NCBI GenBank assembly: GCA_005884765.1
Contig: VAZV01000143.1
Span: 1 to 40,333 of the forward strand
Reading direction: 5' to 3'
Length of the DNA: 40,333 bases
Source: Alphaproteobacteria bacterium
GTDB taxonomy: Bacteria; Pseudomonadota; Alphaproteobacteria; Rhizobiales; Xanthobacteraceae
A model generated the notes under the pieces. It worked only from the letters and a program-made list of their open reading frames with translations, was not told the DNA's origin and ran no database searches. This document shows positions 8,222 to 17,224 of this stretch, piece after piece. Every line of letters starts with the position of its first letter. The first letter of the stretch is position 1. The position numbers and the translations under genes are program-made.

Positions 8222-10861
8222 ATGACCTCCGAACGCTACAACGCCCGCGAATCCGAGCCGCGCTGGCAACGCCAGTGGGATGAAAAGGCGATCTTCGCCT
8301 CCAAAAACGACGATCCGCGGCCGAAATATTACGTGCTCGAGATGTTCCCCTATCCGTCCGGGCGCATCCATATCGGACATGTCCGGAATTATACGCTCGG
8401 CGACGTGCTCGCACGCTACATGCGCGCCAAGGGTCTTAATGTGCTGCACCCGATGGGCTGGGACGCGTTCGGGTTGCCGGCGGAGAACGCCGCAATCGAG
8501 CGCAAGGTCGCGCCCAAGGCCTGGACCTACGACAACATCGCCGCCATGAGGAAGCAGTTGCGCTCGATCGGGCTGTCGCTCGACTGGTCGAGAGAGTTCG
8601 CAACCTGCGATCCCTCTTATTACAAGCATCAGCAGAAGATGTTCTTGGATTTTCTGCGTGCCGGCCTGGCCGAGCGCGAGAAGCGCAAGATCAACTGGGA
8701 TCCGGTCGACATGACCGTGCTCGCCAACGAGCAGGTGATCGACGGCCGCGGCTGGCGCTCCGGCGCCATCGTCGAGCAGCGCGAGATGAACCAGTGGGTC
8801 TTCAAGATCACCAAATACTCGCAGGAACTGCTCGACGCGCTCGATACGCTCGACCGCTGGCCGGACAAAGTGCGGCTGATGCAGCGCAACTGGATCGGCC
8901 GCTCGGAAGGGTTGCTGGTCCGCTTCGCGCTCGATCCCAAAACCTTGCCTGCGGGTTCCGCGCCCAATGGCGAAGCCGAGCTGAAGATTTTCACCACGCG
9001 CCACGACACGCTGTTCGGCGCAAAATTCTTGGCGATCGCGCCGGACCATCCGCTGGCCCAGGCCGCGGCTGCGAAAAATCCTGAGCTTGCGGCGTTCATC
9101 GCCGAGGCGAAACGTCACGGCACCGCACAGGAAATCATCGACACCCAGGAGAAGCTGGGTTTCGATACCGGCATCAAGGCGATCCACCCGTTCGATCCGA
9201 ACTGGAAGCTGCCGGTCTATGTCGCGAACTTCGTGCTGATGGAATACGGCACCGGCGCGATCTTCGGTTGCCCCGCACACGACCAGCGCGACCTCGATTT
9301 CGTCAATAAATACGGGCTCGGAAATACGCCGGTGGTGTGCCCGCCCGATGTCGATCCCAAAACCTTTGTCATTACCGACACCGCCTATGACGGCGATGGC
9401 CGCATGATCAATTCGCGTTTCCTCGACGGCATGACCATCGAGCAAGCCAAGGAAGAAATCGCAAAGCGGCTCGAGACGGAGATGCGGGGTAACACGCCCA
9501 TCGGCGAGCGGCAGGTGAACTTTCGCCTGCGCGACTGGGGCATCTCGCGGCAGCGCTATTGGGGCTGCCCGATCCCGGTGATCCATTGCGAAAAATGCGA
9601 TGTGGTGCCGGTGCCCGACAAAGATCTCCCGGTGACGCTCCCGGAAGATGCGACCTTCGACCGGCCCGGCAACGCGCTCGACCATCACCCGACCTGGAAG
9701 CATGTCGCCTGCCCGAAATGCGGGGCCAAGGCACAGCGTGAAACCGACACCATGGACACGTTTGTCGATTCGTCCTGGTATTTTGCGCGCTTCACCGATC
9801 CGTGGAACGAAAACGCGCCGACCACGCCCGACGTCGTCAACCGGATGATGCCGGTCGACCAATATATCGGCGGCGTCGAGCACGCGATCCTGCATCTGCT
9901 CTATAGCCGTTTCTTCATCCGCGCGATGCGAGCGACCGGCCATATCGGCATGGACGAGCCGTTCGCCGGCATGTTCACGCAAGGAATGGTGGTGCACGAG
10001 ACCTATCAAAAAGCCGATGGCAGCTATGTCACGCCGGCCGAAGTGACGATCGAGACCGGCGCCAACGGAAAGCGCGCATTGCTCATCGAGAGCGGCGAAG
10101 AAGTCACGATCGGCGCGATCGAGAAGATGTCGAAGTCGAAGCGCAACACCGTCGACCCGGACGACATCATCGCGACTTACGGCGCCGACGTCGCGCGCTG
10201 GTTCATGCTGTCTGACTCACCGCCCGACCGCGACGTGATCTGGAGCGACGAGCGGGTACAGGGCGCCTCGCGTTTCGTGCAGCGGCTATGGCGGCTGGTG
10301 AACGAATCGGCCGACATCGCCAAGACCGCACCCGCCGCACGGCCGGCATCCTTCGGTCCCGACGCGCTGGCGCTCCGCAAGGCGGCCCACGGCGCGCTCG
10401 ACAAGGTTTCTACCGGCATCGAACGGCTGCATTTCAATGTCTGCCTCGCCCATATCAGGGAATTCGCCAATGCGCTGAGCGACGCCTTGGGGCGACCGGA
10501 AACGCCCTCAACCGATTTGAAATGGGCCGTGCGCGAGGCCGCGGTCATCCTGGTTCAACTGTTCGCGCCCATGATGCCGCATTTGGCCGAGGAGTGCTGG
10601 ACGGTGCTCGGCCAGCCGGGTCTGATTTCGGAAGCCGATTGGCCCCAAATCGAACGCGATTTGCTGGTTGAAGACACGGTGACGCTGGTGGTTCAGGTCA
10701 ACGGCAAAAAGCGCGGGGATGTCACGGTGGCCAGGGATGCGCAGAATCTGGAAATTGAGGCTGCCGTTTTAGCGCTCGATGCGGTAAAATCCGCGTTAGG
10801 CGGCAAGCCCGTCCGCAAGGTGATCGTTGTTCCCATGAGGATCGTGAATGTCGTTGGCTAA
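8222..10861 (+). CDS. leuS: Leucyl-tRNA synthetase
   Basis: Class I aminoacyl-tRNA synthetase that charges tRNA-Leu. The 879-residue protein has HIGH at 50-53 ([16 protein letters not shown]), the CP1 editing domain ([20 protein letters not shown] and [15 protein letters not shown]), a zinc-type segment with two CxxC pairs (CEKC and CPKC), the SSWYFARF catalytic insert, KMSKS at 635-639, and a C-terminal anticodon-binding and VQVNGKKR tail. The ATG at 8222 matches the family N-terminus ([10 protein letters not shown]); a TTG at 8189 is less likely. The stop overlaps lptE by 14 bp, so the two are probably coupled. No T-box-like leader is apparent in the 220-bp gap before it. Confidence 0.98.
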   Translation: MTSERYNARESEPRWQRQWDEKAIFASKNDDPRPKYYVLEMFPYPSGRIHIGHVRNYTLGDVLARYMRAKGLNVLHPMGWDAFGLPAENAAIERKVAPKAWTYDNIAAMRKQLRSIGLSLDWSREFATCDPSYYKHQQKMFLDFLRAGLAEREKRKINWDPVDMTVLANEQVIDGRGWRSGAIVEQREMNQWVFKITKYSQELLDALDTLDRWPDKVRLMQRNWIGRSEGLLVRFALDPKTLPAGSAPNGEAELKIFTTRHDTLFGAKFLAIAPDHPLAQAAAAKNPELAAFIAEAKRHGTAQEIIDTQEKLGFDTGIKAIHPFDPNWKLPVYVANFVLMEYGTGAIFGCPAHDQRDLDFVNKYGLGNTPVVCPPDVDPKTFVITDTAYDGDGRMINSRFLDGMTIEQAKEEIAKRLETEMRGNTPIGERQVNFRLRDWGISRQRYWGCPIPVIHCEKCDVVPVPDKDLPVTLPEDATFDRPGNALDHHPTWKHVACPKCGAKAQRETDTMDTFVDSSWYFARFTDPWNENAPTTPDVVNRMMPVDQYIGGVEHAILHLLYSRFFIRAMRATGHIGMDEPFAGMFTQGMVVHETYQKADGSYVTPAEVTIETGANGKRALLIESGEEVTIGAIEKMSKSKRNTVDPDDIIATYGADVARWFMLSDSPPDRDVIWSDERVQGASRFVQRLWRLVNESADIAKTAPAARPASFGPDALALRKAAHGALDKVSTGIERLHFNVCLAHIREFANALSDALGRPETPSTDLKWAVREAAVILVQLFAPMMPHLAEECWTVLGQPGLISEADWPQIERDLLVEDTVTLVVQVNGKKRGDVTVARDAQNLEIEAAVLALDAVKSALGGKPVRKVIVVPMRIVNVVG

Positions 10862-11399
10862 CATCCGCATCGCCGCCCGGCTCGTTGCCGCGGCCGCCCT
10901 CGCGGCGCTGACTGCCGGCTGCTTCCAGCCCATGTATGCCGAGCATGCCGACGGGACGCCCGGCCTGCGCGACAAGTTGTTGACGGTGGATTTGCCGCCG
11001 GTGGACAAACCCAACGCGTCCCGAGATGCCCGGCTCGGGGTGGAAATTCGCAATGCGCTGGCGTTCAAGCTTTACGGCACCGCCACCGGCGCACCGCCGC
11101 TCTATAAGCTCGTGCTGCGCTTCACGACCAGCCGCTCGTCGCTGATGATCAGTCCGACCACCGCGCTGCCGACCAGCGAGACCTACGGCATCGACGCGCA
11201 ATATAACCTGATCGAGCTTGCGACCGACAAATCGGTAATGACCGGCACGACGTTCTCGCGCGTGTCGTACGACATGCCTGGCTCCTACCAGCGCTTCGCC
11301 CGCTCCCGCGCCCTCCGCGATGCCGAGGATCGCGCCGCCCAGGAAATCGCGGAAAAAATTCAGACCCGGCTGGCGTCGTTCTTCGTCGCCGGCACCTGA
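10848..11399 (+). CDS. lptE: LPS-assembly lipoprotein LptE
   Basis: Outer-membrane lipoprotein partner of LptD in lipopolysaccharide insertion. A lipoprotein signal peptide ends in the lipobox LTAGC, making C25 the predicted lipidated residue. The remaining 158 residues fit the alphaproteobacterial LptE pattern: FQPMYA just after the Cys, a [16 protein letters not shown] strand, [11 protein letters not shown], and the final helix rich in Ala/Arg. The gene sits in the conserved order leuS-lptE-holA, overlapping leuS by 14 bp and ending 2 bp before holA. Confidence 0.92.
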   Translation: MSLANIRIAARLVAAAALAALTAGCFQPMYAEHADGTPGLRDKLLTVDLPPVDKPNASRDARLGVEIRNALAFKLYGTATGAPPLYKLVLRFTTSRSSLMISPTTALPTSETYGIDAQYNLIELATDKSVMTGTTFSRVSYDMPGSYQRFARSRALRDAEDRAAQEIAEKIQTRLASFFVAGT

Positions 11400-11401
11400 T
11401 C

Positions 11402-12430
11402 TTGGTCGCGCTGCGCGGAAAAGACATCGACGCTTTCCTCGCCCGGCCCGATCCGGGCCGTCCGATCATCCTGCTCTACGGTCCCGACGCCGGCCTGGTA
11501 CGCGAGCGTGCCGACGCGCTGCTCGCATCCGCGGTCGATGATCCCAACGATCCCTTCTCGCTGGTGAAACTCGACGGCGACGAATTGTCCGCCGAGCCAT
11601 CGCGGCTGGTCGATGAGGCCATGACCGTGCCGCTGTTTGGCGGCCGCCGTGCCATTCGCGTTCGCGCCGGCTCGCGCAGCTTTGCCAGCGGCGTCGACAC
11701 GCTGGCCGATACGCCGCTGCGAGACTGCCGCATCGTCATCGAAGCCGGCGAGTTGCGGCCCGAGTCGCCACTGCGCAAGGCCTGCGAGCGCGCCAAGACC
11801 GCGGTCGCGATCGGTTGCTATCCGGACGGCGATCGGGAACTTTCGAAATTGATCGACGACGAATTGCGGATCGCAAATTTGCGCGTTGCGCAGGAAGCGC
11901 GCGCGACGCTGATGGCGCTACTCGGCGGCGACCGCCAGGCCTCGCGCAACGAACTTCGCAAGCTCACGCTCTACGCCCATGGCCAAGGTGAGATTACGCT
12001 CGACGACGTGATGGCGGTTGTTGCGGACGCCTCCGAGCTCAAGCTCGATCCGATCGTGGATGGCGCGTTTGCCGCAAGGCCGGACCTTGTCGAGAGCGAA
12101 TTCGCCAAGGCCATGACCGCGGGCACCTACCCCGGCCTCATCATCTTGGCCGCACAGCGTCAGGCGGCCTGGCTGCATAAATCGGCGCTGGCGGTCGCGG
12201 AAGGGACGCCGGTCGCGGTTTTGCTCGAAGGCGGTTTCCCGCGGCTGCACTTTTCACGCAAGGGCGCGGTCGAGACCGCGCTGCGTAATTTCAACGTCAC
12301 GCGGCTTGCTGCCATCATCGACCAGCTCGGCACCGCGGCACTCGAGATGCGCAAACAACCGGCGATCGCGGCCGCCATCGCCCAGCGCGCGCTGCTGTCG
12401 ATTGCGGCCAATGCGAAGCGGCGGGGGTGA
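11402..12430 (+). CDS. holA: DNA polymerase III subunit delta
   Basis: Clamp-loader delta subunit, which opens the beta sliding clamp. The 342-residue protein has the N-terminal AAA-like fold (ILLYGPDAGLVRERADAL), the conserved delta pattern FSLVKLDGDEL with PLFGGRRAIRVR, the middle NELRKLTLYAHGQGEITLDDV, and the C-terminal collar domain (AAQRQAAWLHKSALAV, ALRNFNVTRLAAIIDQL). The start is TTG at 11402, 2 bp after the lptE stop, which suggests translational coupling; no better in-frame start is nearby. It faces parB across a short gap with a strong hairpin. Confidence 0.93.
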   Translation: MVALRGKDIDAFLARPDPGRPIILLYGPDAGLVRERADALLASAVDDPNDPFSLVKLDGDELSAEPSRLVDEAMTVPLFGGRRAIRVRAGSRSFASGVDTLADTPLRDCRIVIEAGELRPESPLRKACERAKTAVAIGCYPDGDRELSKLIDDELRIANLRVAQEARATLMALLGGDRQASRNELRKLTLYAHGQGEITLDDVMAVVADASELKLDPIVDGAFAARPDLVESEFAKAMTAGTYPGLIILAAQRQAAWLHKSALAVAEGTPVAVLLEGGFPRLHFSRKGAVETALRNFNVTRLAAIIDQLGTAALEMRKQPAIAAAIAQRALLSIAANAKRRG

Positions 12431-12452
12431 GGTGCGGGGGGTCCGTTATCTG

Positions 12453-12479
12453 CCTCGTCCCGCTCTTGGCGGGGCGAGG
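12453..12479. terminator. GC-rich stem-loop between convergent holA and parB
   Basis: An 11-bp stem (CCTCGTCCCGC with GCGGGGCGAGG, one G-U/A-C type mismatch) closes a 5-nt loop, between the holA and parB stop codons. Neither side is followed by a T run, so it may be a Rho-assisted or bidirectional transcription boundary, or a dispersed palindrome. Confidence 0.45.
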
Positions 12480-12507
12480 TAAGAAGAGCACCATTCCGCA
12501 ACGACAG

Positions 12508-13386
12508 CTAGCTCCCCCGCGCCAATCGGCGCATGACCTCGTCGAGCTGTTCGAGGTTGCGGTAGCTGATCTGCACGGTGCCGCCGGGATCGCGATGATT
12601 GACGCTGACCTTGAGTCCGAGCGCGTCGCTGACCCGTTTTTCCAACGCCACCGTGTCGGTGTCCTTGGTCTTGCCGCCGCGCGCCTTCTGCGGCTTGCGC
12701 TCCGGCACCCCCTCGACATGGGCCAGCGCCTCCGCCTGACGCACATTGAGGCCTTCCTCGACGATGCGCTTGGCGGCCGCCAGCGGGTCGGGCACCCCGA
12801 TCAGCGCCCGGGCATGACCCGCGGACAATTGGCCTGCGGCAATATAGGCCTGCACCTCGGCCGGCAGTTTGGTCAGCCGCATCATATTGGCGACGTGGCT
12901 GCGGCTCTTGCCGACGATCTTTGCAATATCTTCCTGGCTGCGTTTGAACTCGTCCGCCAGCGCGTGATAGCCCTGCGCCTCTTCCATCGCATTGAGATCT
13001 TCGCGCTGCACGTTCTCGATGATCGCAATCTCGAGCGCGTCGCTGTCGCTCACCTCGACCGGAACGATCGGGACCTCGTGCAGCCCGACGATCTGCGAGG
13101 CGCGCCAGCGGCGCTCGCCGGCAATGATCTCGAACCGGTCCTGCGCGCCCTTGATCGGACGCGCCACGATCGGCTGGATCACGCCATGCTGCCTGATCGA
13201 GTCGGCGAGCTCGCCGAGTTCGGCATCGGAAAAATCGCGGCGCGGATTGCGCGGGTTGGGTTTGAGGAATTCGATCGGCACCTTGCGCTGGTTGCGCGGC
13301 CGTTCCTGATGCTTGGCCTCGCCGCCGACATCCCCGATCAGACTTGCAAGACCGCGGCCCAGTCGCGAACGCGCATCGTCGGCCAT
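12508..13386 (-). CDS. parB: Chromosome partitioning protein ParB
   Basis: Chromosomal ParB, a CTP-dependent clamp that loads at parS and spreads along the origin region. In order: an N-terminal GRGLASLIGD ParA-stimulating segment, the CTP-binding ParB/Srx domain (NPRRDF, HGVIQPIVAR, IIAGERRWRAS), the QREDLNAMEEAQGY helix-turn-helix entry, KSRSHVANMMRL recognition helix region, and a C-terminal dimerisation tail. Start ATG at 13386 (MADDARSR) is preceded by AGGGAG at a good distance; GTG at 13407 is possible. The product is 292 aa. Unusually, a 100-bp palindromic element separates it from parA instead of direct overlap. Confidence 0.96.
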   Translation of the reverse strand: MADDARSRLGRGLASLIGDVGGEAKHQERPRNQRKVPIEFLKPNPRNPRRDFSDAELGELADSIRQHGVIQPIVARPIKGAQDRFEIIAGERRWRASQIVGLHEVPIVPVEVSDSDALEIAIIENVQREDLNAMEEAQGYHALADEFKRSQEDIAKIVGKSRSHVANMMRLTKLPAEVQAYIAAGQLSAGHARALIGVPDPLAAAKRIVEEGLNVRQAEALAHVEGVPERKPQKARGGKTKDTDTVALEKRVSDALGLKVSVNHRDPGGTVQISYRNLEQLDEVMRRLARGS

Positions 13387-13439
13387 CGCCAGCTCCCTTG
13401 GATTCACTTAAGCGTACTCCATCAGAATTTCAGAGATCA

Positions 13440-13536
13440 TAGGGTAGGCAAAGGCGTTCTTCACGCCGTGCCCACCCATCGCGGAATTGCGAACATTGTT
13501 GGTGGGCACGGCGAACACGCCTTTGCCCACCCTACC
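13440..13536. repeat. Large imperfect inverted repeat (REP/MITE-like) between parA and parB
   Basis: The left arm (13440-13477) begins TAGGGTAGGCAAAGGCG and the right arm (13501-13536) is its near-perfect reverse complement, ending CGCCTTTGCCCACCCTA. The arms differ by a 3-nt length change and a few substitutions, with a 23-nt centre. The arm sequence resembles a dispersed palindrome that I remember as common in Bradyrhizobium genomes. It fills most of the 164-bp gap between parA and parB. Confidence 0.7.
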
Positions 13537-13550
13537 GCTACGACGCGCAC

Positions 13551-14402
13551 TCAATGCGCCCGCAGCTCGCGCTCGCGCTGGATCACCTCCGTCGCGAGCT
13601 TCAGGTAGGCTTCGCTGCCGACGCATTTCAGATCGTAGACCAGCACCGGCTTGCCGTAGGAGGGTGCTTCGGAGATGCGCACGTTGCGCGGGATCATGGT
13701 TTTGTAGACTTTGGTGCCCATGAACTGCCGGACGTCGGCGACGACCTGGTTGGACAGATTGTTGCGCGAGTCGAACATGGTCAGCACGATGCCGTGGATC
13801 GACAGATTCGGATTGAGCGTGGTGCGCACCTGTTCGACGGTCTGCAAAAGTTGCGACAGGCCCTCGAGCGCGAAAAACTCGCACTGTAGCGGCACCAGGA
13901 TCGCATCGGAGGCCGCCATCGCATTGACGGTGAGAAGGTTGAGCGAGGGCGGACAATCGATCAGCACGTAGCTATAATCGGACTCCGGCGTGACCTTGTT
14001 GTTCAGCGCGGCGATCGCATCGCGCAGACGGAAGGCGCGGCCCGCCGTCGTCCCGAGTTCGAGCTCGAGGCCGGAGAGATCCATGGTCGAGGTCGCGATG
14101 TGCAGCCTCGGCACCGCCGTCGGCACCACCGACTCGCGCAGCGGCGCCTCCCCAATCAGCACGTCATAGGTCGAGCAGTTGCGGCTGCGGCGATCGATGC
14201 CAAGACCGGTCGACGCATTGCCTTGCGGGTCGAGATCGACGATCAGGACGCGCTCGCCGATCGCGGCCAGCGCCGTGCCCAGATTGATCGCCGTGGTGGT
14301 CTTGCCGACCCCGCCCTTCTGATTGGCGAGTGACAGAATGCGTGGATGGCCGGCCGGTTGTTTAGCTTTATCCCCTTGATAAACCTGATCAATCACGGTC
14401 AT
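13551..14402 (-). CDS. parA: Chromosome partitioning ATPase ParA
   Basis: ParA/Soj-type Walker ATPase that forms a nucleoid-bound gradient and moves ParB-parS complexes. The 283-residue protein has the deviant Walker A KGGVGKTT (near residue 30), VLIVDLDPQGNAST, the VLIDCPPSLN Walker B segment, and the LVPLQCEFFALEGL region typical of chromosomal ParA. Start ATG at 14402 overlaps the rsmG stop by 4 bp (ATGA), as is usual for gidB-parA. The next gene, parB, is separated by a 164-bp gap with a palindromic repeat. Confidence 0.97.
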   Translation of the reverse strand: MTVIDQVYQGDKAKQPAGHPRILSLANQKGGVGKTTTAINLGTALAAIGERVLIVDLDPQGNASTGLGIDRRSRNCSTYDVLIGEAPLRESVVPTAVPRLHIATSTMDLSGLELELGTTAGRAFRLRDAIAALNNKVTPESDYSYVLIDCPPSLNLLTVNAMAASDAILVPLQCEFFALEGLSQLLQTVEQVRTTLNPNLSIHGIVLTMFDSRNNLSNQVVADVRQFMGTKVYKTMIPRNVRISEAPSYGKPVLVYDLKCVGSEAYLKLATEVIQRERELRAH

Positions 14403-15097
14403 GCGCGGTCGCTTTGTGCTGTCGCGGATGGATTGCGCCGCTCGATATGGTCGAGCTCAACGATCCAGCCCTGTCCGCCACTCCGGCTGGAATGAAGCTT
14501 CGGTTGGATATTCCAATATTTAGTGGCCTCGGTCAATTCGGCCTCTACATCTTGGCCTTTGAGAAACAACGCCTTTGCGCCCCTACCCACTAGCGGTTCC
14601 GCAAAGCCGACAAGCTGATGTAGCGGAGCCAGTGCCCGGGCGGTGACGCAATCGACCGGCCCGGTGATTCTTTCCACAGTATCCCCGATTTCGGCGGGAT
14701 GCACGATCCCCGGTGATGCGGTGACGCGCAGCGCCTCGCGCAGGAAGGCGGCTTTCTTGCTGTTGCGTTCGATGAGATGGACGGTTGCGCCCGGCGTCTC
14801 CGCCAACGCGCAAGCCAGAACCAGGCCCGGAAAGCCCCCGCCGCTGCCAAGGTCGGCCCAGATTTTTGCGCCTGGCGCGAGGGCCAGAAGCTGCAGCGAA
14901 TCCGAGACGTGGCGTGTCCATAAGTGCGGAAGCGTGGAGGTCGCGACGAGATTTGTCTTCGCCTGCCATTCCAGGAGCAGGCCGATATAGCGATCGAGCC
15001 GCTGCTCTGTTTCACGTGAAACGGCCGTCAGGGCCAGCGCTGCAGCCCTGTCCGAAGCATGGGGCGCGGCGGCAGATGGTTTCGTTCGGATGGCCAT
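14399..15097 (-). CDS. rsmG: 16S rRNA (guanine527-N7)-methyltransferase RsmG
   Basis: SAM-dependent methyltransferase that makes m7G527 in 16S rRNA, formerly GidB. The SAM motif DLGSGGGFPGL is at residues 82-92, followed by HLIERNSKKAAFLREALR and the CVTARALAPL segment. The product has 232 residues. Residues 26-30 (VSRET) are encoded by a parS-type palindrome, so this coding region also carries a segregation site. The 4-bp overlap with parA suggests coupled translation. mnmG is upstream on the same strand. Confidence 0.95.
   Translation of the reverse strand: MAIRTKPSAAAPHASDRAAALALTAVSRETEQRLDRYIGLLLEWQAKTNLVATSTLPHLWTRHVSDSLQLLALAPGAKIWADLGSGGGFPGLVLACALAETPGATVHLIERNSKKAAFLREALRVTASPGIVHPAEIGDTVERITGPVDCVTARALAPLHQLVGFAEPLVGRGAKALFLKGQDVEAELTEATKYWNIQPKLHSSRSGGQGWIVELDHIERRNPSATAQSDRA
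15008..15023. promoter_or_regulatory. parS: parS site inside rsmG coding sequence
   Basis: TGTTTCACGTGAAACG matches the canonical ParB-binding site TGTTTCACGTGAAACA at 15 of 16 positions. It encodes Val-Ser-Arg-Glu-Thr near the RsmG N-terminus. Confidence 0.9.
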
Positions 15098-15150
15098 CGC
15101 TGGCGTGCCTTGCTTATGCGGAGAACGGCCCCTTAGATCGGAAGCTATTT

Positions 15151-15166
15151 CGTTTCACGTGAAACA
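15151..15166. promoter_or_regulatory. parS: parS site between rsmG and mnmG
   Basis: CGTTTCACGTGAAACA matches the canonical site at 15 of 16 positions. It lies in the 72-bp gap between the mnmG stop and the rsmG start. Confidence 0.92.
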
Positions 15167-15169
15167 GAC

Positions 15170-17065
15170 TCAGGCGCTCGCAGCCGACTTCGACCGCGCC
15201 TCCCGGCGCAAATAGGCCGCCAAAATTCCCAGCGCCGCCGGCGTCAATCCGTCGAGCCGGCCCGCCTGCCCTACGGTGCGCGGTTGCGCGGCCTGGAGTT
15301 TCGAGCGCACCTCGTTGGAAAGCCCGGGCACGTCGGCGTAATCGATGTCGGCCAGAACCAGTCCCTCGTCACGCCGGAAGGCCTCGACGTCGGCAGTCTG
15401 GCGCTTCAGATAGACATCATATTTGGCGTCGATCTCAAGATGGGTCGCAATGGCTGGGTCAATGGCCGACAGCTCCGGCCAGATCCCGGTGACTTCGGTC
15501 CAGCCGATCTTGGGATAGGCCAGCAACTCGAATGCCGAGCGGCGATGGCCATCCCGGTTGAGCGCAAGGGCGTATCTCGCGGCTTCATTCGGCGTGATCG
15601 TGAGAGACTTCGCGAGCGACTTGGCCGCGTTGAGCGCCTCCATCTTGGCGCGATGACGCAGCGAACGCGCGCTCCCAACGCACCCCAGCGCGATGCCCTT
15701 ATCGGTCAGGCGCTGATCGGCATTGTCCGCCCGGAGCGTCAGCCGGTATTCGGCCCGCGAGGTGAACATGCGGTAGGGCTCGGTGATCCCGCGCGTCACG
15801 AGGTCATCGATCATCACGCCGAGATACCCGTCGGCACGGTCGAATACGACCGGCGCAGATCCGCCGGCGGCTGCGGCGGCATTGAGACCCGCAACGAGTC
15901 CCTGGGCCGCGGCCTCTTCATAGCCCGTGGTGCCGTTGATCTGTCCGGCCAGGAACAGCCCCCGCAATCGCTTGGTCTGCAAGCTCGGATCGAGTTCGCG
16001 CGGATCGACGTGATCGTACTCGATGGCATAGCCCGGCCGAACCATCCTGACCCGTTCCAGGCCGGCAATGGTTGGCAGAATCGCGAGCTGCACCTCTTCC
16101 GGCAGCGAGGTCGAGATGCCGTTGGGGTAGACCGTCGTGTCGTCGAGACCCTCGGGCTCCAGAAAGATCTGATGCCCATCGCGGTCGCCGAATCGAACAA
16201 TCTTGTCCTCGATCGAGGGACAGTAGCGCGGCCCCGTGCTTTTGATCTGCCCGGAATACATCGGCGAGCGATGTACGTTGGCCCGGATCACCTCGTGGGT
16301 GGCAGCCGTGGTGCGGGTGATCCCGCACTGGATCTGTCGCGTCGTGATGCGGTCGGTCATCACCGAAAATGGCTCCGGCGGCTCGTCGCCGGGCTGCATC
16401 TCGACTGCCGACCAATCGATCGTGGTGCCGTCAAGCCGCGGCGGCGTCCCCGTCTTCAGCCGCCCGAGGGTAAAGCCCGCGCGCTCAAAGGACCTTGAGA
16501 GCCCCATCGACGGCGCCTCGCCGACCCGGCCAGCCGGCCAATTCTTCTCGCCGAGATGGATCAGCCCGCGCAGGAATGTACCCGTGGTGATGACGACCGC
16601 CCCGGCCCGCATCGCCCGGCCATCGCCTAAGCGAATGCCGGTGACGCGGCGGTCCAAGACGATGAGCTCATCCACCTCGCCCTCGACCACGCTGAGCTTG
16701 GCGGTCTCGGATATCGCTGCTTGCATCGCCGCCGCATAGAGTTTGCGATCGGCCTGGGCCCGTGGGCCGCGCACCGCCGGACCCTTGCGGCGGTTGAGCA
16801 TCCGGAACTGGATTCCGGCGGCATCCGCGACCCGGGCCATGAGCCCATCCAACGCATCGACTTCCCGGACCAGATGGCCCTTGCCGAGACCCCCGATGGC
16901 TGGATTGCAGGACATCGCGCCGATGGTCGCGAACCGATGGGTCACCAGCGCCGTCTTGGCACCCATGCGCGCCGCCGCGTTCGCGGCCTCGCAGCCGGCG
17001 TGGCCGCCGCCGATGACGATGACGTCAAATGATTCCAAATCCGCCGATTCCAAGTTCGCGATCAT
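15170..17065 (-). CDS. mnmG: tRNA uridine-5-carboxymethylaminomethyl modification enzyme MnmG (GidA)
   Basis: FAD-dependent subunit that works with MnmE to place the cmnm5 group on wobble uridines. The 631-residue protein has the dinucleotide motif GGGHAG at 19-24, [24 protein letters not shown], the [11 protein letters not shown] motif, CPSIEDKI, and the [23 protein letters not shown] signature, then the helical C-terminal tRNA/MnmE-binding domain ([14 protein letters not shown]). It is flanked on both sides by parS sites. mnmE is upstream on the same strand after a 160-bp gap. Confidence 0.97.
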   Translation of the reverse strand: MIANLESADLESFDVIVIGGGHAGCEAANAAARMGAKTALVTHRFATIGAMSCNPAIGGLGKGHLVREVDALDGLMARVADAAGIQFRMLNRRKGPAVRGPRAQADRKLYAAAMQAAISETAKLSVVEGEVDELIVLDRRVTGIRLGDGRAMRAGAVVITTGTFLRGLIHLGEKNWPAGRVGEAPSMGLSRSFERAGFTLGRLKTGTPPRLDGTTIDWSAVEMQPGDEPPEPFSVMTDRITTRQIQCGITRTTAATHEVIRANVHRSPMYSGQIKSTGPRYCPSIEDKIVRFGDRDGHQIFLEPEGLDDTTVYPNGISTSLPEEVQLAILPTIAGLERVRMVRPGYAIEYDHVDPRELDPSLQTKRLRGLFLAGQINGTTGYEEAAAQGLVAGLNAAAAAGGSAPVVFDRADGYLGVMIDDLVTRGITEPYRMFTSRAEYRLTLRADNADQRLTDKGIALGCVGSARSLRHRAKMEALNAAKSLAKSLTITPNEAARYALALNRDGHRRSAFELLAYPKIGWTEVTGIWPELSAIDPAIATHLEIDAKYDVYLKRQTADVEAFRRDEGLVLADIDYADVPGLSNEVRSKLQAAQPRTVGQAGRLDGLTPAALGILAAYLRREARSKSAASA

Positions 17066-17104
17066 GGCGGTGACTTCTATCGCGAGACGGGAGAAGCCGG
17101 AAGA

Positions 17105-17120
17105 CGTTTCACGTGAAACA
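17105..17120. promoter_or_regulatory. parS: parS site upstream of mnmG
   Basis: CGTTTCACGTGAAACA, 15 of 16 positions of the canonical parS, in the mnmE-mnmG gap. It is 47 bp from the next site. Confidence 0.92.
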
Positions 17121-17151
17121 GTTCGGTTTCGGATGCCGCAGTCCCGGGACC

Positions 17152-17167
17152 TGTTTCACGTGAAACA
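17152..17167. promoter_or_regulatory. parS: parS site, perfect 16-bp palindrome
   Basis: TGTTTCACGTGAAACA, an exact match to the canonical alphaproteobacterial parS, in the mnmE-mnmG gap. Confidence 0.95.
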
Positions 17168-17192
17168 AATTCCGTTAACCACAAATATTAAC

Positions 17193-17209
17193 CAACCGGT
17201 AATCGGTTG
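17193..17209. repeat. Short inverted repeat downstream of mnmE
   Basis: CAACCG and CGGTTG flank a 5-nt loop (GTAAT), just past the mnmE stop codon. On the minus strand the stem is followed by the AT-rich stretch GTTAATATTTG, so a weak mnmE terminator is possible. Two TTAACCA half-sites (17175 and 17188) lie next to or inside it. Confidence 0.4.
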
Positions 17210-17224
17210 AACGAAGCACTAGAA

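Noticed and set aside
8162..10009. Open frame of 615 codons antisense to leuS
   Set aside because: leuS has full family motifs along its length; the antisense translation has no domain and its composition is that of a shadow frame.
12427..13608. Open frame antisense to parB
   Set aside because: Entirely opposite parB and the palindromic element; no motif.
15284..16498. Open frame antisense to mnmG
   Set aside because: Shadow of a conserved gene, no domain visible.
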